A model generated the notes under the pieces. The model had not been told where the DNA came from, searched no databases, and saw nothing but the letters and a program-made list of their open reading frames with translations. Shown piece by piece: positions 15,282 through 19,216 of a stretch of 19,216 nucleotides of DNA. Both the position numbers and the translations under genes were made by a program. The first letter of the stretch is position 1; the number at the start of each line of letters is the position of its first letter. This DNA is from Moraxellaceae bacterium. GTDB lineage: Bacteria > Pseudomonadota > Gammaproteobacteria > Pseudomonadales > Moraxellaceae. Location: NCBI GenBank assembly GCA_030684415.1, contig JAUXNL010000328.1, positions 1 to 19,216 on the forward strand, read 5' to 3'.

Positions 15282-18200
15282 TCACACCAGACCTTTCAGG
15301 AATCCCAGCTCATGCGCGAGCGCGGCACTGCCGTCCACACGCAGCTCACCGCGCTGGTACAGATCGCGCAGTTCGCGACCACCCTGTGCCAGCTCTTTCA
15401 GATGCGCATCGCTGATGCCGAACACGGCAGCCGCTTTGTCGCTCTGACCGCTCTTCACCACCGCCGGGCTCACCGAGAAATCGAGCAGCCAGCTTGCATC
15501 TGGATCACGCACATCGAATTGCACCAGTTGTGTCAGCGAAGCTTTGACCTTTCCGGCACCGAGGCGCTCGGCCAGCGCGGCAAATATGGCAGGGGCTGAC
15601 GCTTCACGCGGTTTGGATGCTACTGGTGCCGCCACGGCAGCAGGGCCGGCGGCAAGGCGCTTGACACGGGCCTCTTCAACCAGCTTTTTGTCCATACCGG
15701 ACAACACGCTGAGTTTGTTCGACGCCATGACATTGCCATGTACTTTCAGCTTGCCGCTAAAGAACAGCTTTTGTACTTCGCCGGTGTTGCCACCGAACAG
15801 CACAGGCGAAAGCTCGGCGTCCATTTCCAGCGTGACGTCAGCCTTGTCAGCAACGCCAGCACCCGCACTGCCCTTGCCATTCTTCAGATCAATAATCCAG
15901 CTTGATTCCGGATTGTGGAAGGTGAACTGGAACACCGTTTTAGTCTGCTCGACCAACTCAGGCTTCGCGGCCACAAACGCAGCGATGCCCGCAAACACAT
16001 CCGCCAGCGTGATGCCATCGTCAGCGGCAGGGGCTGCAGGTGCAGCGCTAGCCGCAGGTGCGGATTTACCGGCCGCAGCGATACGGCCCGCACGCGCTTC
16101 TTCCACCAGCTTTTTATCCATGCCAGCGAGTACGGTGAGCTTGTTGGAGGCCATGACGTTGCCATGCACCTTCAGCTTGCCGCCGAAGAACAGCTTCTGC
16201 ACTTCGGCGACTTCGCCGCCAAACAACACCGGCGCCAGTTCTGCATCCAGCTCAAGCGTGACATCGGGTTTGTCGGTAGTGCCGGCACCCGCGCTGCCAT
16301 TGCCGTTTTTCAGATCGATAAACCAGTTGGAGTCCGGATTGTGGAAGGTGAACTGGAAGACCGTTTTCGTCTGCCCGACCAGCTCAGGCTTCAGGGCCAC
16401 ATATGACTTGATGGCCGTGAATACATCGTCCAGCGTGATGCCCTGATCGACCGCCGCGGGGGCCGCAACAGCAGCGGTAGCCGGTGCACTGGCGGCAACT
16501 TTCGGCTTGGCCACCGGCAATTCCTTGTGCAGCTCTACCACCGCATTCTTGATGACGACTTCGTTACGCTCTTTCACGGATGTTTCGAATACGATGCGCG
16601 TATCCGACTCTTTCCACATACGTGTGACCAGCGTGTCGCCGGGGAAGACGCTCTTGGCAAAACGCACCTTGATGCTTTTGAAGTAACGGCCATCGTTGCC
16701 ACAGAACGCCTTGATGACATGGCGACCGCAGTAACCGAAGGTGCACATGCCGTGCAGGATGGGCTTTTCAAAACCGAAGGCACGCGCAAAATCCGGGTCG
16801 GCATGCAACGGATTCCAGTCGCCAGACAAGCGATACAGCAAGGTCTGGTTTGCGTCAGTTTTTTCTTCGATGACGGCATCCGGCTCACGTGCGGGCGGCA
16901 CGTTGATATCGGCGCTGGGGCCACGATCACCGCCCCATCCGCCCGCGCCTTTCACGAAGGACGTCATTTCGTTATAGGCCAGCTCTTCGCCAGACTCGTC
17001 CTGTGTAGAAATGGCAAAGGTGATGACGGCATTCGGCGCCTTATCGAAGGCTTCCTTGAACTTGAAGACATGCTTCAACTTGGCATGCGGTGGCAGCGGC
17101 TTTTTCAACTCCATGTATTGCTCGCCGTGCAGCAGGCGATCAAAGCCGAAACTCATGCCGGGTAGCGACAGGCTGCCTTTTTTGGCGGCATCCAGCATGG
17201 CGTTGAGCTGTGGCATGGCGCCCCAGGTCGGCAGTGCGCCGAATTCGCCACCCAGCTCGTACACGTATTTGAGCTCAGCCTTGTCCATCGGGTCGCGTGC
17301 AGCGCCAATGCCCAGCGCATAGAGCGACAAGTCGCGCTCGTCATACGACGACTCCAGCACCAGCTCGGTCTTGGTGGCCACATCGAGATCGATGAACTCG
17401 TTGCCACCTAGGCTCGGATTGCTGATCGCACCGAGAATCGGCGCTACCGCTTCGTTGGTGTTGGTCGGATGTGTGCTCTCGCTGAAATCGGTAATGACGG
17501 CCCACTTGCGCGCCACGTCATCTGCACTGAACGCACGGCCCATGGGGAAGATATGACCCACGGTGCGTTCCCACCGCAGCTTGGCGATAAAGCCTGCCCC
17601 CACTTCGAACAAGCCTTTGGTTTCTTCGCAATCTTCATGGCAGAGCCAGGCCACCAACGGGCTCACGGCTTCCGGCTTGAGGTTTTCCAGCAGCGCGGGC
17701 GGCATGATGGTTTCCGTCAGACGCGAGGCGGCAATCGGCGCAATCGTGTTGACGAAAATGTTCTTGCCACGGCCTTCTTCCGCCAGGCAATGCGCCAGCC
17801 CGAGAATACCGAGCTTGGCGGCGCAATAATTGGCCTGACCGAAGTTGCCGTAAATGCCGGCGGCCGACGTGGTCATCACGATACGGCCGTAGCCTTTTTC
17901 GCGCATGATCGGCCATGCGGCATGCGACACGCTCATGCTGCCGTTCAGGTGCACGCGCTGCACGATGTCCCAGTCGGCCTGGGTCATTTTCTGGAAGCTG
18001 ACATCGCGCAGGATGCCCGCATTGTTGATAACGATATCCACGGTGCCGAAGGCGTCGAGCGCGGTCTGCACGATGCCGATGCCGTTTTCCACGGAATCAT
18101 AGTTGGCGACGGCTTCGCCCCCCAGCGCACGGATTTCTTCTACTACCTTGTCGGCAGCCGATGACGACTTGCCGTCGCCATGCGCGCTGCCGCCGAGGTC

Positions 18201-18314
18201 ATTCACCACCACTTTTGCACCACGCGCCGCCAACTCGAGCGCGTGCGAGCGACCAAGGCCGCCACCGGCGCCCGTCACAATGGCCACACGGCCGTCAAAT
18301 CTGAGCTCTGCCAT
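15282..18314 (-). CDS. MFE-2-like multifunctional enzyme: SDR, hydratase 2, three SCP2 domains
   Basis: Expected to hydrate trans-2-enoyl-CoA to (3R)-hydroxyacyl-CoA and oxidise it to 3-ketoacyl-CoA. The ribosome binding site decides the start: AGGAG abuts the ATG at 18320 but lies six bases from the ATG at 18314, so I use the latter (1010 aa). Numbering below is from 18320. SDR about 6-300: TGAGGGLG, NNAGILRD (99-106), S152, Y165 and K169 in NYCAAK. Two hot-dog folds about 318-465 and 478-600; the second carries YRLSGDWNPLHADPDFA, with D501, N503 and H506 of the hydratase-2 motif. SCP2 domains about 628-751, 770-892 and 908-1012, joined by Ala/Pro-rich linkers. Order and many segments match animal HSD17B4, which has one SCP2 domain and about 736 residues. 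The first two SCP2 copies are nearly alike; the third is divergent. Confidence 0.94.
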   Translation of the reverse strand: MAELRFDGRVAIVTGAGGGLGRSHALELAARGAKVVVNDLGGSAHGDGKSSSAADKVVEEIRALGGEAVANYDSVENGIGIVQTALDAFGTVDIVINNAGILRDVSFQKMTQADWDIVQRVHLNGSMSVSHAAWPIMREKGYGRIVMTTSAAGIYGNFGQANYCAAKLGILGLAHCLAEEGRGKNIFVNTIAPIAASRLTETIMPPALLENLKPEAVSPLVAWLCHEDCEETKGLFEVGAGFIAKLRWERTVGHIFPMGRAFSADDVARKWAVITDFSESTHPTNTNEAVAPILGAISNPSLGGNEFIDLDVATKTELVLESSYDERDLSLYALGIGAARDPMDKAELKYVYELGGEFGALPTWGAMPQLNAMLDAAKKGSLSLPGMSFGFDRLLHGEQYMELKKPLPPHAKLKHVFKFKEAFDKAPNAVITFAISTQDESGEELAYNEMTSFVKGAGGWGGDRGPSADINVPPAREPDAVIEEKTDANQTLLYRLSGDWNPLHADPDFARAFGFEKPILHGMCTFGYCGRHVIKAFCGNDGRYFKSIKVRFAKSVFPGDTLVTRMWKESDTRIVFETSVKERNEVVIKNAVVELHKELPVAKPKVAASAPATAAVAAPAAVDQGITLDDVFTAIKSYVALKPELVGQTKTVFQFTFHNPDSNWFIDLKNGNGSAGAGTTDKPDVTLELDAELAPVLFGGEVAEVQKLFFGGKLKVHGNVMASNKLTVLAGMDKKLVEEARAGRIAAAGKSAPAASAAPAAPAADDGITLADVFAGIAAFVAAKPELVEQTKTVFQFTFHNPESSWIIDLKNGKGSAGAGVADKADVTLEMDAELSPVLFGGNTGEVQKLFFSGKLKVHGNVMASNKLSVLSGMDKKLVEEARVKRLAAGPAAVAAPVASKPREASAPAIFAALAERLGAGKVKASLTQLVQFDVRDPDASWLLDFSVSPAVVKSGQSDKAAAVFGISDAHLKELAQGGRELRDLYQRGELRVDGSAALAHELGFLKGLV
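15645..16013 (-). repeat. SCP2 coding repeat, copy 2
   Basis: Codes for the second SCP2 domain (residues 770-892), beginning ITLADVF. It matches copy 1 at roughly four residues in five, with identical stretches such as QTKTVFQFTFHNP and KLKVHGNVMASNKL, and the two are also visibly alike at the DNA level. This points to tandem duplication within the gene. Confidence 0.85.
16068..16439 (-). repeat. SCP2 coding repeat, copy 1
   Basis: Codes for the first SCP2 domain (residues 628-751), beginning ITLDDVF. It is paired with copy 2 at 15645-16013 and separated from it by an Ala/Pro linker of about 18 residues. Confidence 0.85.
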
Positions 18315-18363
18315 TTTCATCTCCTTTTGCGTCAGCCGGACAATTTCCGGGTGACCATCAAAG

Positions 18364-18387
18364 CAACACTGTCAAAAACAACACTGT
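18364..18387. promoter_or_regulatory. direct repeat CAACACTGT x2 in the leader of the multifunctional enzyme gene
   Basis: CAACACTGT occurs at 18364-18372 and 18379-18387, 15 bases apart. On the minus strand the region also holds TTGACA, a consensus -35 hexamer, but no good -10 box follows at 16-18 bases. The repeats lie 50-73 bases upstream of the start, after the terminator of the dehydrogenase gene, so they may be a regulator site for the MFE-thiolase pair. Confidence 0.4.
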
Positions 18388-18403
18388 GCAGTCACATCAC
18401 GTC

Positions 18404-18432
18404 AAAAAAAGGGGCGGCCAACCGGCCACCCC
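18404..18432 (-). terminator. Rho-independent terminator after the acyl-CoA dehydrogenase gene
   Basis: On the minus strand GGGGTGGCC-GGTT-GGCCGCCCC forms a nine-pair stem (one G-U pair) with a four-base loop, followed at once by seven T's. It ends eight bases after the dehydrogenase stop. This suggests the dehydrogenase is not simply cotranscribed with the multifunctional enzyme, or that read-through is partial. Confidence 0.87.
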
Positions 18433-18439
18433 TCAATCA

Positions 18440-19216
18440 TCAAATGGAACGCGAAATCAGCTCTTTCATGATTTCGTTGGTGCCACCGTAAATACGGTTG
18501 GCACGGGTGTCGATGTAGGCCCGGGCAATCGGGTACTCCATCATGTAGCCGTAGCCACCGTGCAGCTGCACGCACTCGTCGACCACCTTGGAGAGCAAAT
18601 CCGACACCCAGTATTTGGCGGCGCAGGCGGCCTCGACACTGAGTTCGTTTTTCAGCACCAGCTCCATGCAGCGGTCGATGTAAACGCGGGCAATCTGGAT
18701 TTCCGACCGCATCTCGGCCATCTTGAAACGCGTGTTCTGGAACGACGCCACGGGCTTGCCAAAGGCTTTGCGCTGCTTGACGTATTCAGAAGTGACGGCC
18801 AGTGCGCTTTCCGCACCTGCCACGCAAATGATGCCGATCATCATGCGCTCCCAGGCGAGCTCCTTCATCAGCATGATGAAGCCCATGCCTTCCATGCCGA
18901 GCAGGTTGCTCTTGGGCACACGCACGTTGTCGAAAAACAGCTCGCAGGTGTCCTGACCGCGCATGCCGACTTTTTTCAGCGGCTTGCCCTTGGTGAAGCC
19001 GGGGCGGTTCGCTTCCATGATCAGCAACGACACGCTCTGCGCGCCGCCGGCGATGTCGCCGGTTTTCACCGCCACCACGGCCACATCGCAGAGATAACCG
19101 TTGGTGATGAAAATCTTGGAGCCGTTGACGATGTAGTCGTCACCGTCTGCCACGGCCGTGGTGCGGATGCTCTGCAAATCGGAACCGGTGCCCGGCTCGG
19201 TCATGGCGATGGCGCC
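18440..19216 (-). CDS. acyl-CoA dehydrogenase, LCAD-like (5' end outside window)
   Basis: An FAD-dependent dehydrogenase that forms trans-2-enoyl-CoA. The window holds the last 258 residues; the frame continues past the right edge (GAIAMTEPGTGSD), so the N-terminal helical domain is missing. Seen are the FAD-contacting AMTEPGTGSDL, the beta domain to VRVPKSNLLG, then the C-terminal helical domain with KQRKAFGKPV, LHGGYGYMMEYPIARAYID and IYGGTNEIMKELI. The position used as catalytic base in MCAD-type enzymes (YEGT) is Gly here. The base is more likely the Glu of LAWERMMIG, as in LCAD and isovaleryl-CoA dehydrogenase. The gene lies directly upstream of the multifunctional enzyme, with a terminator between, and would supply its enoyl-CoA substrate. 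The chain-length range is unknown. Confidence 0.93.
   Translation of the reverse strand, partial: GAIAMTEPGTGSDLQSIRTTAVADGDDYIVNGSKIFITNGYLCDVAVVAVKTGDIAGGAQSVSLLIMEANRPGFTKGKPLKKVGMRGQDTCELFFDNVRVPKSNLLGMEGMGFIMLMKELAWERMMIGIICVAGAESALAVTSEYVKQRKAFGKPVASFQNTRFKMAEMRSEIQIARVYIDRCMELVLKNELSVEAACAAKYWVSDLLSKVVDECVQLHGGYGYMMEYPIARAYIDTRANRIYGGTNEIMKELISRSI

Noticed and set aside
15544..16446. Plus-strand open frame of 300 codons opposite the multifunctional enzyme
   Set aside because: Its internal repetition is simply the antisense of SCP2 copies 1 and 2; the minus-strand domains are unambiguous.
18404..18432. A-rich stretch and G+C-rich repeat as a possible insertion scar
   Set aside because: It is fully explained as a stem-loop plus T run terminating the dehydrogenase gene; no target-site duplications or transposase remnants are seen.

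Overview
The window is about 60% G+C, gene-dense, and looks like the chromosome of a gammaproteobacterium. Three things point there: a split type II secretion locus in the order gspN-gspC-gspD, an H-NS-type nucleoid protein with a YRNP...TWTGRGKRPRWL C-terminus, and abundant aerobic lipid-metabolism genes. The gspNCD order and the H-NS C-terminus remind me of Moraxellaceae (Acinetobacter-like, but much higher G+C). That placement is inference from memory. No rRNA, tRNA, CRISPR array, prophage or insertion sequence is visible.

Layout. Bases 1-909 are sparse: one small hypothetical gene on the minus strand (98 codons, good ribosome binding site) and a strong terminator. Bases 910-5681 (minus) are a type II secretion operon transcribed gspN > gspC > gspD > a tail-anchored protein with two FHA domains. 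Upstream of gspN lie three direct repeats spaced exactly 11 bp, and then a divergent promoter for a DUF481-like outer-membrane beta-barrel gene (5926-6678, plus). A perfect 24-bp-arm inverted repeat separates that gene from the convergent H-NS-like gene (6749-7087, minus). Next on the plus strand come a YfeH-type bile acid:sodium symporter family transporter (7235-8221) and a PEGA/SHOCT-type lipoprotein (8467-9051).

From 9243 to the right edge everything is on the minus strand and mostly concerns lipid and central metabolism: class II fumarase, a classical SDR, an alpha/beta hydrolase directly behind a ferritin-like diiron protein (PF10118 type), then a three-gene beta-oxidation block. That block, in transcription order, is an LCAD-like acyl-CoA dehydrogenase (cut by the window edge), a 1010-residue SDR/hydratase-2/SCP2-SCP2-SCP2 multifunctional enzyme, and an SCPx-type thiolase.

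The most notable content is this last block. The multifunctional protein is colinear with eukaryotic peroxisomal MFE-2 (HSD17B4), except that it carries three SCP2 domains instead of one. The adjacent thiolase closely resembles the thiolase half of SCPx but lacks its SCP2 domain. With the dehydrogenase, these genes could encode a complete round of (3R)-specific beta-oxidation of bulky or branched acyl-CoAs, with the lipid-carrier domains moved from the thiolase to the multifunctional enzyme. The substrate cannot be read from the sequence.
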